Source of the DNA: Thermanaerosceptrum fracticalcis
Lineage (GTDB): Bacteria > Bacillota > Peptococcia > DRI-13
Assembly (NCBI RefSeq): GCF_000746025.2
Contig: NZ_CP045798.1
Location: 2,959,501-3,023,500, forward strand
Direction: 5' to 3'
Length of the DNA stretch: 64,000 nt
The notes under the pieces are model-generated. The model was given only the letters and a program-made list of their open reading frames with translations. It made no database searches and had not been told where the DNA came from. The position numbers were made by a program, and so were the translations under genes. Of the stretch, positions 45,598 through 53,032 are shown one piece after another. Positions within the stretch are counted from its first letter, which is position 1. Each line of letters begins with the position of its first letter.

Positions 45598-45641
45598 ATA
45601 CAGGGCGCCGGGCAATATATTGCCCGGCGCCCTGTATTTTT
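45598..45641 (+). terminator. Very strong rho-independent terminator
   Basis: Perfect 40-base palindrome, left arm ATACAGGGCGCCGGGCAATA, at 45598-45637, then TTTT. The first IS91-type element begins immediately after this T-tract. Confidence 0.9.
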
Positions 45642-45679
45642 AACGTATAGGAAAGTATAAAAATTTTTGTGGTTCTCAG

Positions 45680-45702
45680 CCCTTGCTAAGCAAGGGTTTT
45701 TT
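45680..45702 (+). terminator. Hairpin with T-tract in the left end of the IS91-type unit (copy 1)
   Basis: CCCTTGC-TAA-GCAAGGG followed by TTTTTT. It probably stops outside transcription from reading into the transposase. The same structure is at 47287-47309 in copy 2. Confidence 0.75.
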
Positions 45703-45749
45703 CATTTTTTAACGAAAGCAGGAAGTAGTCGTTAGAAAGGTGAGAACAT

Positions 45750-47009
45750 ATGGGCCAGGATAATATCTTAAGAGAGATATTTTTTGATGAGAACAAGCAT
45801 TGGGAAAAGTTTGTTAATAAATACGAAGACAGAATACGTCCTGTTGTGATAAAGGAAATCAATAAATTTAATCGATGTGGACAAAAAGAAGCAGGATTTA
45901 CTCTGTTCGCATGTCCGGTATGTGGAGAAATGAAAATAGTTCCTCACACGTGTAAGGGACGTTTTTGTACATCGTGCGCAACCGGATACACCCAAGAATG
46001 GAGTCGAGAAACCAGTAAAAGAATGTATCCGGTTCCTCATCGCCACATCATGTTTACAGTGGACGAACGTTTGTGGGAAATATTTACCCGTCATAGAGAA
46101 CTCTTGAAAGATCTAATGGACCTGGCAGTAAAAATACTATTAGAATGGCTGAAGAAAAGAGGAAAAGTCAAATCCGGCGCCATGGTAGGAATACATACCT
46201 TTGGAGCAAGAATGAACTTCAATCCCCATGTACATATCCTAGTAACTGAAGGTGGTTTTGACGGAGCGGGGAAATGGGTTGTTAAAGACTTTATCCCATA
46301 TGTAATGCTGAGGAAAAGGTGGCAGGCGGCAGTAATGGAGATGTTGAAGAAAAAACTGCCGGAACAAGAAGTTAAACGATATAAGAAGTTGTTTCAAAAG
46401 ATATGGGATGATAACCCTGAAGGATTTGTAATCTATGGTCCGCCCAATAAAAAAGGACAAGGGTCAGTAGAAGCCCAAGTAGGATATATAGGGCGGTACA
46501 TGAGAAGACCTGCCATGGCGTTAAGCAGAATTGTAGACTATGACGGGGAAAATGTAACCTTTAAATACTTTGATAAAACAGAGCAAAAAGAAAAACAAGA
46601 AACCATCACCGTAGAAGAATTCATATCACGGATAATAAGGCATATACCGGATGAGCAATTTAAAACAATCCGGTATTATGGAATTTACTCCAGAAGGAGT
46701 AAAAGATTGGCTGACAAATTAATGGAAGCATACCTGGGAAGGCAGAAAAGAAGGAAAAACGGCCAAAGAGGAAAGCAACGGATAGGCTGGAGAAATAAAA
46801 TAGAAGAATTCACAGGAAAAGACCCGTTAGAATGTATGAGATGTAAAGAGATAATGGAATACAAGGGGAAAGTGTGTCTAAAATCAGGGATATTGAAAGT
46901 TGTTGATGCCGTAGATGACTTTGCTAAAAAAAGACTAAAGGAGTTGGCAGGAATAGATGAGCCCAGTAAGCAGAAAAAGAAAGAAACACGCAAAGAAAAA
47001 GCCGCCTAA
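45750..47009 (+). CDS. IS91-family Y2/HUH transposase (copy 1)
   Basis: 419-residue single-strand nuclease for rolling-circle transposition. An N-terminal zinc finger (CPVCGE, then CKGRFCTSCA, about residues 54-80) precedes the HUH motif NPHVHILVTEGG with His160 and His162. The two catalytic tyrosines, Y246 and Y250, sit in GYIGRYMRRPAMA. A second zinc-binding patch (CMRCKEI) is near the basic, Lys-rich C-terminus. AAAGGTGAGAACAT precedes ATG 45750. The last 53 bases overlap a small zinc-ribbon ORF. The second copy at 47357 encodes an identical protein. Confidence 0.88.
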   Translation: MGQDNILREIFFDENKHWEKFVNKYEDRIRPVVIKEINKFNRCGQKEAGFTLFACPVCGEMKIVPHTCKGRFCTSCATGYTQEWSRETSKRMYPVPHRHIMFTVDERLWEIFTRHRELLKDLMDLAVKILLEWLKKRGKVKSGAMVGIHTFGARMNFNPHVHILVTEGGFDGAGKWVVKDFIPYVMLRKRWQAAVMEMLKKKLPEQEVKRYKKLFQKIWDDNPEGFVIYGPPNKKGQGSVEAQVGYIGRYMRRPAMALSRIVDYDGENVTFKYFDKTEQKEKQETITVEEFISRIIRHIPDEQFKTIRYYGIYSRRSKRLADKLMEAYLGRQKRRKNGQRGKQRIGWRNKIEEFTGKDPLECMRCKEIMEYKGKVCLKSGILKVVDAVDDFAKKRLKELAGIDEPSKQKKKETRKEKAA

Positions 47010-47211
47010 AGTAGGCGGCAAGGCAACCATCAAATTTGTTTGTTTGCAGTGTAACATAGAAGAAGACATTCCGAAGGAAGTGGTGGATTACTGCGATATG
47101 ATGGATGACGGAGATATTTCAGTTCCACCAAGGTTTAGTTGTGAGGTTTGTGGCGGTGAGATGCGCCCAAAAGAATACTTAGGTGTGCATGGTATTAAAT
47201 ATGAGTTATAG
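46957..47211 (+). CDS. IS91-associated zinc-ribbon accessory protein (copy 1)
   Basis: 84 residues: a very basic start (SRKRKKHAKKKPPK) and two Cys pairs (VCLQCN near residues 28-31, SCEVCGG near 62-65) that can bind one zinc. The ATG overlaps the transposase by 53 bases in another frame, with GGCAGGAATAG as ribosome site. Presence in both copies suggests it belongs to the element. A DNA-binding helper role is a guess. Confidence 0.6.
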   Translation: MSPVSRKRKKHAKKKPPKVGGKATIKFVCLQCNIEEDIPKEVVDYCDMMDDGDISVPPRFSCEVCGGEMRPKEYLGVHGIKYEL

Positions 47212-47223
47212 GAACCAAAGAGC

Positions 47224-47248
47224 GCGCGACCTTGGTCGCGCTTTTTTT
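47224..47248 (+). other. Right-end hairpin of the IS91-type unit (copy 1)
   Basis: GCGCGACC-TT-GGTCGCGC then seven Ts. In IS91-type elements one end carries a hairpin that serves as origin or terminus of strand transfer; it could also stop transcription. The identical structure is at 48831-48855. Confidence 0.65.
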
Positions 47249-47356
47249 AACGTATAGGAAAGTATAAAAATTTTTGTGGTTCTCAGCCCTTGCTAAGCAA
47301 GGGTTTTTTCATTTTTTAACGAAAGCAGGAAGTAGTCGTTAGAAAGGTGAGAACAT

Positions 47357-48616
47357 ATGGGCCAGGATAATATCTTAAGAGAGATATTTTTTGATGAGAA
47401 CAAGCATTGGGAAAAGTTTGTTAATAAATACGAAGACAGAATACGTCCTGTTGTGATAAAGGAAATCAATAAATTTAATCGATGTGGACAAAAAGAAGCA
47501 GGATTTACTCTGTTCGCATGTCCGGTATGTGGAGAAATGAAAATAGTTCCTCACACGTGTAAGGGACGTTTTTGTACATCGTGCGCAACCGGATACACCC
47601 AAGAATGGAGTCGAGAAACCAGTAAAAGAATGTATCCGGTTCCTCATCGCCACATCATGTTTACAGTGGACGAACGTTTGTGGGAAATATTTACCCGTCA
47701 TAGAGAACTCTTGAAAGATCTAATGGACCTGGCAGTAAAAATACTATTAGAATGGCTGAAGAAAAGAGGAAAAGTCAAATCCGGCGCCATGGTAGGAATA
47801 CATACCTTTGGAGCAAGAATGAACTTCAATCCCCATGTACATATCCTAGTAACTGAAGGTGGTTTTGACGGAGCGGGGAAATGGGTTGTTAAAGACTTTA
47901 TCCCATATGTAATGCTGAGGAAAAGGTGGCAGGCGGCAGTAATGGAGATGTTGAAGAAAAAACTGCCGGAACAAGAAGTTAAACGATATAAGAAGTTGTT
48001 TCAAAAGATATGGGATGATAACCCTGAAGGATTTGTAATCTATGGTCCGCCCAATAAAAAAGGACAAGGGTCAGTAGAAGCCCAAGTAGGATATATAGGG
48101 CGGTACATGAGAAGACCTGCCATGGCGTTAAGCAGAATTGTAGACTATGACGGGGAAAATGTAACCTTTAAATACTTTGATAAAACAGAGCAAAAAGAAA
48201 AACAAGAAACCATCACCGTAGAAGAATTCATATCACGGATAATAAGGCATATACCGGATGAGCAATTTAAAACAATCCGGTATTATGGAATTTACTCCAG
48301 AAGGAGTAAAAGATTGGCTGACAAATTAATGGAAGCATACCTGGGAAGGCAGAAAAGAAGGAAAAACGGCCAAAGAGGAAAGCAACGGATAGGCTGGAGA
48401 AATAAAATAGAAGAATTCACAGGAAAAGACCCGTTAGAATGTATGAGATGTAAAGAGATAATGGAATACAAGGGGAAAGTGTGTCTAAAATCAGGGATAT
48501 TGAAAGTTGTTGATGCCGTAGATGACTTTGCTAAAAAAAGACTAAAGGAGTTGGCAGGAATAGATGAGCCCAGTAAGCAGAAAAAGAAAGAAACACGCAA
48601 AGAAAAAGCCGCCTAA
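47357..48616 (+). CDS. IS91-family Y2/HUH transposase (copy 2)
   Basis: Identical in length and sequence to the protein at 45750-47009, with zinc finger, HUH pair and double tyrosine intact. The absence of differences means the duplication is very recent, or that the copies are homogenised. The same features and uncertainties apply. Its overlapping zinc-ribbon ORF is at 48564. Confidence 0.88.
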   Translation: MGQDNILREIFFDENKHWEKFVNKYEDRIRPVVIKEINKFNRCGQKEAGFTLFACPVCGEMKIVPHTCKGRFCTSCATGYTQEWSRETSKRMYPVPHRHIMFTVDERLWEIFTRHRELLKDLMDLAVKILLEWLKKRGKVKSGAMVGIHTFGARMNFNPHVHILVTEGGFDGAGKWVVKDFIPYVMLRKRWQAAVMEMLKKKLPEQEVKRYKKLFQKIWDDNPEGFVIYGPPNKKGQGSVEAQVGYIGRYMRRPAMALSRIVDYDGENVTFKYFDKTEQKEKQETITVEEFISRIIRHIPDEQFKTIRYYGIYSRRSKRLADKLMEAYLGRQKRRKNGQRGKQRIGWRNKIEEFTGKDPLECMRCKEIMEYKGKVCLKSGILKVVDAVDDFAKKRLKELAGIDEPSKQKKKETRKEKAA

Positions 48617-48818
48617 AGTAGGCGGCAAGGCAACCATCAAATTTGTTTGTTTGCAGTGTAACATAGAAGAAGACATTCCGAAGGAAGTGGTGGATTACTG
48701 CGATATGATGGATGACGGAGATATTTCAGTTCCACCAAGGTTTAGTTGTGAGGTTTGTGGCGGTGAGATGCGCCCAAAAGAATACTTAGGTGTGCATGGT
48801 ATTAAATATGAGTTATAG
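48564..48818 (+). CDS. IS91-associated zinc-ribbon accessory protein (copy 2)
   Basis: Identical to the 84-residue ORF at 46957: basic head and two Cys pairs, overlapping the transposase end by 53 bases. Confidence 0.6.
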   Translation: MSPVSRKRKKHAKKKPPKVGGKATIKFVCLQCNIEEDIPKEVVDYCDMMDDGDISVPPRFSCEVCGGEMRPKEYLGVHGIKYEL

Positions 48819-48973
48819 GAACCAAAGAGCGCGCGACCTTGGTCGCGCTTTTTTTATCCTGTCTGTAACTCGGGTTCGACAGTTTTTCTCGTATTTAGGC
48901 ATTTATCCGAAATAAGAATCCTTGAAATATAAGGGTTTCACGAGTTATCCACAAGGCAAAAATTCAAACTCTT

Positions 48974-50787
48974 GTAGGCACACGTTTTTGTGGATAACTT
49001 TGTATACATGCTTATATTTATTGAGATAGTTTTGGTATTGTGGTAAAATGTAGGCATGTATATACGCACAACTACCCGAAAAAACAAAGATAATACTGTT
49101 ACCAAATATGTCCAGCTCGCCCATAACATCCGTAATCCCAAGTCAGGCCAGCCACAAGCCAAGGTGCTTTATAATTTTGGCCGGATGGACGAATTGGATA
49201 TGGATGTTCTCCGCCGGTTGGCAGCCAGCATTCACCGTTTCTTAGGTGATGAACCTCCCGTAAACAGTGAACCCTCTGCTCCACCTCTAAAGTTTAAGTC
49301 TAGCCGCCCCCTGGGTGGGGCCTGGTTTCTAGATCAGCTCTGGAAGAAAATTGGCATTGATACGATCCTGATTAAACGGATGGATGATCGGCAGTTTCGT
49401 ATCCCGGTTGAACGGGCTATTTTCGCGATGGTGGCTAATCGGGCGTTAGCTCCCTCCAGTAAACTGGCCTTTGAAGATTGGGTTCCTGGACAGGTGGTTA
49501 TTCCTCAGTTAGATAACCTCGAGGTTCAGCACTGTTATCGGGCCATGGATTTTCTCCTGGAGTCTGAAGGAGCAATCCAGCGTGAGGTTTTCAATGCGGC
49601 AGCCGATCTGTTTAATCTGGAGGTTGACTTGCTGTTTTTTGATACCACCTCCACTTATTTTGAGATGGATGACTGGGAAGATGATCAACTCCGCAGTTTA
49701 GGCCATTCTAAGGATCACCGTGCTGATTTACCCCAGATTGTGATTGGTCTGGCCGTAACCAGAAACGGCATTCCTATTCGCTGCTGGGTCTGGCCAGGTA
49801 ACACTTCTGACATGACTGTAATCCCAGAGGTGAAGAAAGATCTAATCGACTGGAAACTAGGCCGTGTGGTCACGGTGGTTGACCGGGGTTTTTCCTCTGA
49901 AGAGAACTTGCGCATCTTACAGCAAGCTGGTGGCCACTACATTGCCGGAGAAAAGATGTTGGCAGGTAAACCTACAGTAGAGGCAGCTTTAGCTCACCCC
50001 GGTCGGTTTAAGACGATTCGTGATAATCTGGAGGTTAAAGAAATCGTAATTGGCGACGGTGAAGCCCGGGTGCGTTATGTTTTGGTCCGTAACCCGGCAG
50101 AAGCTAAACGGGACGCGGCTACCCGCGAGAAACACCTGGAAAAATTGACCCAGGAACTGGCTAAATTAAAAGACCTGAACGGTGAGGCCCATACCAAGGC
50201 CCACTGCCGACTTTACAGCCACCAAGTCTACAAACGTTACCTAAAGATGGATAAGCGCGGTAACCTGAAAATTGATCGTCAGGCAGTAAAAGAAGCAGAG
50301 CGACTGGACGGGAAATATTTGATCCGTACCTCTGACGATACCCTTTCTGCAGAAGACATTGCACTAGGATACAAACAGCTTATGGATGTTGAAGCCGCGT
50401 TCCGAACCCTGAAAACGACGTTAGACCTTCGTCCTGTCTACCACCGCAAGGATGAACGCATTAAAGCTCATGTCCTTCTCTGCTGGTTAGCCCTGTTGTT
50501 AGTCCGTCTGGCCGAAGTGGAAACTAAACAGACCTGGCGAAGCCTGCGGATGGAGTTAGAAAAAATGCATCTGATTGAATACGAATCGGTAGACGGACGG
50601 GTATGGCAAAGGACTGAAACAACCGAGGAACAGAACGGTATTTTTTTCAGCTCTCAAAATTGATGAACCCCCGAGAATATGGCACATTGCCCCTCGAATG
50701 ACTAAAAAATTGTAGACATACGCGAAGTTATCCACAAGTGTTTCAAAGCTTTGACCCGCCTGGGATGGCGGCGATTTTTGTGCCTAC
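48974..50787 (+). mobile_element. IS1634-type insertion sequence (ends tentative)
   Basis: A transposase gene flanked by candidate terminal repeats: GTAGGCACA at 48974-48982 and its complement TGTGCCTAC at 50779-50787. Inside each end lies a TGTGGATAACTT block (48989-49000 and, inverted, 50725-50736). No target duplication was found, so the ends are uncertain. Confidence 0.5.
49056..50663 (+). CDS. IS1634-family DDE transposase
   Basis: 535-residue transposase. DDE acids: Asp196 in LLFFDTTSTYFE, Asp276 in VTVVDRGFSS, Glu446 in YKQLMDVEAAFRTLKTTLD. The start region MYIRTTTRKNKDN and the late LRPVYHRKDERIKAHVLLCWLA are typical of the IS1634/ISChy-type group of anaerobic Firmicutes. The frame is intact with no internal stop. 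A ribosome site is not obvious (AAAATGTAGGC). Single-gene element between the IS91-type dimer and the TnpB element. Confidence 0.88.
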   Translation: MYIRTTTRKNKDNTVTKYVQLAHNIRNPKSGQPQAKVLYNFGRMDELDMDVLRRLAASIHRFLGDEPPVNSEPSAPPLKFKSSRPLGGAWFLDQLWKKIGIDTILIKRMDDRQFRIPVERAIFAMVANRALAPSSKLAFEDWVPGQVVIPQLDNLEVQHCYRAMDFLLESEGAIQREVFNAAADLFNLEVDLLFFDTTSTYFEMDDWEDDQLRSLGHSKDHRADLPQIVIGLAVTRNGIPIRCWVWPGNTSDMTVIPEVKKDLIDWKLGRVVTVVDRGFSSEENLRILQQAGGHYIAGEKMLAGKPTVEAALAHPGRFKTIRDNLEVKEIVIGDGEARVRYVLVRNPAEAKRDAATREKHLEKLTQELAKLKDLNGEAHTKAHCRLYSHQVYKRYLKMDKRGNLKIDRQAVKEAERLDGKYLIRTSDDTLSAEDIALGYKQLMDVEAAFRTLKTTLDLRPVYHRKDERIKAHVLLCWLALLLVRLAEVETKQTWRSLRMELEKMHLIEYESVDGRVWQRTETTEEQNGIFFSSQN

Positions 50788-51007
50788 GCACTGTCGAAAG
50801 CAAGTGTAAGGAATTGAAACGTTGTAAAAATAAAGAGAGGTCAGATTAAACACTGGCTAATGTCACAAAAGGGCATTAGGCACATGTGTTGATTCTGACC
50901 TCTCACGGTTTAGTTCCCCAGATATTATAAAATTTAAGATGCATGCATGGCATTTACTTTGGCGACACACTCTTCTCCCATAACTTGGGACGTTTGTTAT
51001 TAGACCC
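50664..51007. other. Gene-free stretch with the IS end, a CRISPR-like tail and a hairpin
   Basis: 344 bases. It contains a TTATCCACA box (50728-50736), the presumed right end of the IS1634-type element, AAGGAATTGAAAC (50808-50820, resembling the 3' end of clostridial CRISPR repeats but single), and an inverted repeat GAGAGGTCAGA / TCTGACCTCTC (50835-50845 / 50894-50904). No gene is visible. Confidence 0.45.
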
Positions 51008-51193
51008 TCAAGTTTTACAATAACGATTGAACATGGCCTTGAGACGCTCAATTTGTGCCGCTTTATCTTGGGCCAATTCCTGAAATAGTGTACCGATCTC
51101 GGTGCTGCTTGCCTGGGCCGCATAAGTCTGGTAGTTTCTCAGCAAGGCTTCCTCATAAGTTAAGGCTCTTTGCAGCATTTCGGTTGTTCCCAT
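51008..51193 (-). CDS. Small ferritin-like/CotF-like helical protein (possible)
   Basis: 61 residues of helical pattern: EMLQRALTYEEALLRNYQTY then TLFQELAQDKAAQIERLKAM. The spacing of Glu and Tyr residues resembles one helical hairpin of ferritin-like or CotF-type spore coat proteins, which normally have four helices. The ORF may be a truncated end or a genuine two-helix protein. The ribosome site AGGTCTATT before the ATG is weak. It lies just downstream of the TnpB RNA region. Low confidence. Confidence 0.4.
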   Translation of the reverse strand: MGTTEMLQRALTYEEALLRNYQTYAAQASSTEIGTLFQELAQDKAAQIERLKAMFNRYCKT

Positions 51194-51565
51194 AATAGAC
51201 CTGGTTTCTGAAAGCTAAACATATCTGATTTATACAGGATAATCCAGATTCATTTAGTTTTCTCTCCCGTCGACTAACGAGAGGCAGTGTCACAGGATTC
51301 AACTGCCAGGCCATAAGCTCTCGCTTATGTTCCGGGTGGTTTGCCTTGCGGTTCACCGCCGTCCCGGTACTCAATTTTATCAGCATATTTCTAAAAGCAG
51401 TTGTGACTTTTAAGATCCCCTTCTGCGAAGAATACTCTTGTTCCATTGAGTGCCGGGTCCGTCCTGCCCAGAAAGGGTGTTACCCTTGCCTCGGTAGTTA
51501 ACTTATGACAGCAGCCTTTCACAGCGTGTACTGCTGCCATAACGCAAACTTATGAGAATAGGGTT
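51194..51565 (-). ncRNA. Candidate structured RNA at the 3' side of tnpB (omega-RNA-like)
   Basis: 372 bases directly downstream of tnpB on its strand, without a convincing ORF. Read on the minus strand it has many hairpin arms: TAGGGT-AAA-ACCCTA, GGCAGCAG with CTGCTGTC, GCGGT-GAA-CCGC and CATAAGC-GAGA-GCTTATG. TnpB elements are known to encode a guide RNA at this position, overlapping or following the 3' end of the gene. The guide end of the element was not located. Confidence 0.45.
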
Positions 51566-53032
51566 TTACCCTACACCTAACAGTTCTTTCCGGTGAACAT
51601 GCCAGGAAACCAGGCTGTTCACCCCTTTCTTCTTTAGATGTTTTAATATTGCTTTCTTGACAGCAGACCACTGCTGCCAGTTATTTAGCTTTCTAAAGCC
51701 TTCTTTTGCTTTGATAAACCTGTCTGCCAGTAATTTGGGAACTCTTTCTGAAACATGACCCAGACCCCTCCGGGCTATCACCAAGGCTGCTGCCTGGTGG
51801 TTTGATAACCCGTACTGGTGCTGGTATTTCAGAATTCCTATTACCGAGGTAAAGGCCGGTTTTACTTTGAACACCGGCACTCCTTCCCTCAAAGCCCTCC
51901 GTTCTGCATCTGCCAAAAATTTTGACCAGACAAAACCGTGACTCATACGGTTAAATTTGGCCGTTACGGACTTGTCGTGTTTAAGCTTTAAGTCCTCTGT
52001 CACCAGGGCGCTGCCTGTTTCCTTTGCCAGAGCCACTACTTTCTTTACCGTTTCTCCAATAAGGTTATCCCTCCGGTTGCTTCCGGCATAAGTCCATTCT
52101 CCCTGTCTTAACCACTGACTGCCACGGTACTGCCCCAGGTAGTCTGTCAGAGCCACCCCTAAGCCGTCAGGGTTGGTATCTACCCCAACAACACTGTGGG
52201 CATGATAGGGAACCGGAATATCTTCTTCGATGGTGACATGAATATAGTACCTGCCGTCCTTACGGATTATTTCTATTTGATAGGCAGCGCCTGTTTTTAG
52301 ATAATCCACTACCATCTGCCGGTAGTTCCGTCCGTTAATTTTACCCGTCTTTTTTGAGGGTTTATGGGCCAGGTAGACCGGCGCTGTAATCCGGTTATAT
52401 CTGACAGTTTTCTCCGTCTGCACCTGTTCCGCTGCTATATCAAGATAGATTTGACCATCAACTTCGTATAAGCGAGTGTTCAAGTTGCCGCCCTTGGTCT
52501 TGTCTCCCCGGGACAGGTAACGGTTGCTTCTTGCTTCCTGCCATTCTTTCCGGGTGATATTGCCTTTACATCTTTCCAGAAACAGTTTTTTGCCGCCGAA
52601 AACAACTGCCGGAAAGGTCTTGGCTTCCAGATGTTTTTGCCAGTATGACAGCTTTCTTTGTTCTTTCGCCAGCCGTTTTTGCAGGTTGGCTTTTTTCCTG
52701 GACGATTTGGCTTTGGCTATTCGCTTTTGGGTAAATTCTACTTTGGCCAGAGTATTGGCGTAGTGTAATTTTACCAATTGATGTTGGCTTTTGATGGTGC
52801 TTTGGGCATCATACACCGCATCGTTAGCCTGCCGGGAGTTGAGGTTATACTTGACTTGCACGCCTTGGCGGATGTCCTGGATTCCTTTGCCTTCCAGTAA
52901 TCTTTTAAAGCTCCACCTGACTGCTGCACAGTAACGGGCCATGAGGTTATCGAGGTAGGCTTGCTGGGTTTCGGTGAGTTCAAGGATTACTCCCATCGCT
53001 GTCGTTTTCACCGGCAGCCACCTCGCTTTCAA
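51566..53032 (-). CDS. Atypical TnpB-family protein (RuvC-like, catalytic residue changed)
   Basis: 488 residues if read from TTG 53032, or 476 from ATG 52996. It is TnpB-like: helical N-terminus (LMARYCAAVRWSFKRLLEG), RuvC-I VVGVDTNPDGLGVAL (Asp285), RuvC-II ALVTEDLKLK (Glu346), and a C-terminal block GLSNHQAAALVIARR (about 408-422). In canonical TnpB the last block contains a catalytic Asp (D-x-N-A-A); here Asn411 takes that place. The CxxC...CxxC zinc ribbon normally between RuvC-II and III is absent. The nuclease may be inactive or use another acid. It overlaps the HTH ORF upstream, as in IS607-type elements. Confidence 0.8.
   Translation of the reverse strand: MKARWLPVKTTAMGVILELTETQQAYLDNLMARYCAAVRWSFKRLLEGKGIQDIRQGVQVKYNLNSRQANDAVYDAQSTIKSQHQLVKLHYANTLAKVEFTQKRIAKAKSSRKKANLQKRLAKEQRKLSYWQKHLEAKTFPAVVFGGKKLFLERCKGNITRKEWQEARSNRYLSRGDKTKGGNLNTRLYEVDGQIYLDIAAEQVQTEKTVRYNRITAPVYLAHKPSKKTGKINGRNYRQMVVDYLKTGAAYQIEIIRKDGRYYIHVTIEEDIPVPYHAHSVVGVDTNPDGLGVALTDYLGQYRGSQWLRQGEWTYAGSNRRDNLIGETVKKVVALAKETGSALVTEDLKLKHDKSVTAKFNRMSHGFVWSKFLADAERRALREGVPVFKVKPAFTSVIGILKYQHQYGLSNHQAAALVIARRGLGHVSERVPKLLADRFIKAKEGFRKLNNWQQWSAVKKAILKHLKKKGVNSLVSWHVHRKELLGVG

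Larger units (their letters stand above)
45642..47248 (+). mobile_element. IS91-type rolling-circle element, copy 1
   Basis: 1607-base unit. It starts AACGTATAGG, has a CCCTTGC/GCAAGGG hairpin with a T-tract near the left end (45680-45702), a Y2 HUH transposase, an overlapping zinc-ribbon ORF, and a right-end hairpin GCGCGACC/GGTCGCGC (47224-47241) plus T7. It is followed directly, head to tail, by an identical unit. The exact outer ends are estimates. Confidence 0.8.
47249..48855 (+). mobile_element. IS91-type rolling-circle element, copy 2 (direct tandem)
   Basis: Starts one base after copy 1, and all spot-checked landmarks (hairpins, ATG, stop, end) are shifted by exactly 1607 bases. Both proteins are identical to copy 1. 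No other sequence separates the copies. It ends at T7 before ATCCTGTCTG. Confidence 0.8.

Noticed and set aside
45598-45641. Palindrome as an attachment site or phage-type att core
   Set aside because: The position right after hbd with a T-tail is fully explained as a terminator; there is no integrase and no second copy.
50800-50905. Possible CRISPR array
   Set aside because: Only one repeat-like tail is present; there is no second copy at 60-75-base spacing and no cas gene in the window.
51153-51446. 97-codon minus-strand frame within the region after tnpB
   Set aside because: It runs through the hairpin-rich region, has no ribosome site and overlaps the small helical ORF; better read as noncoding RNA.
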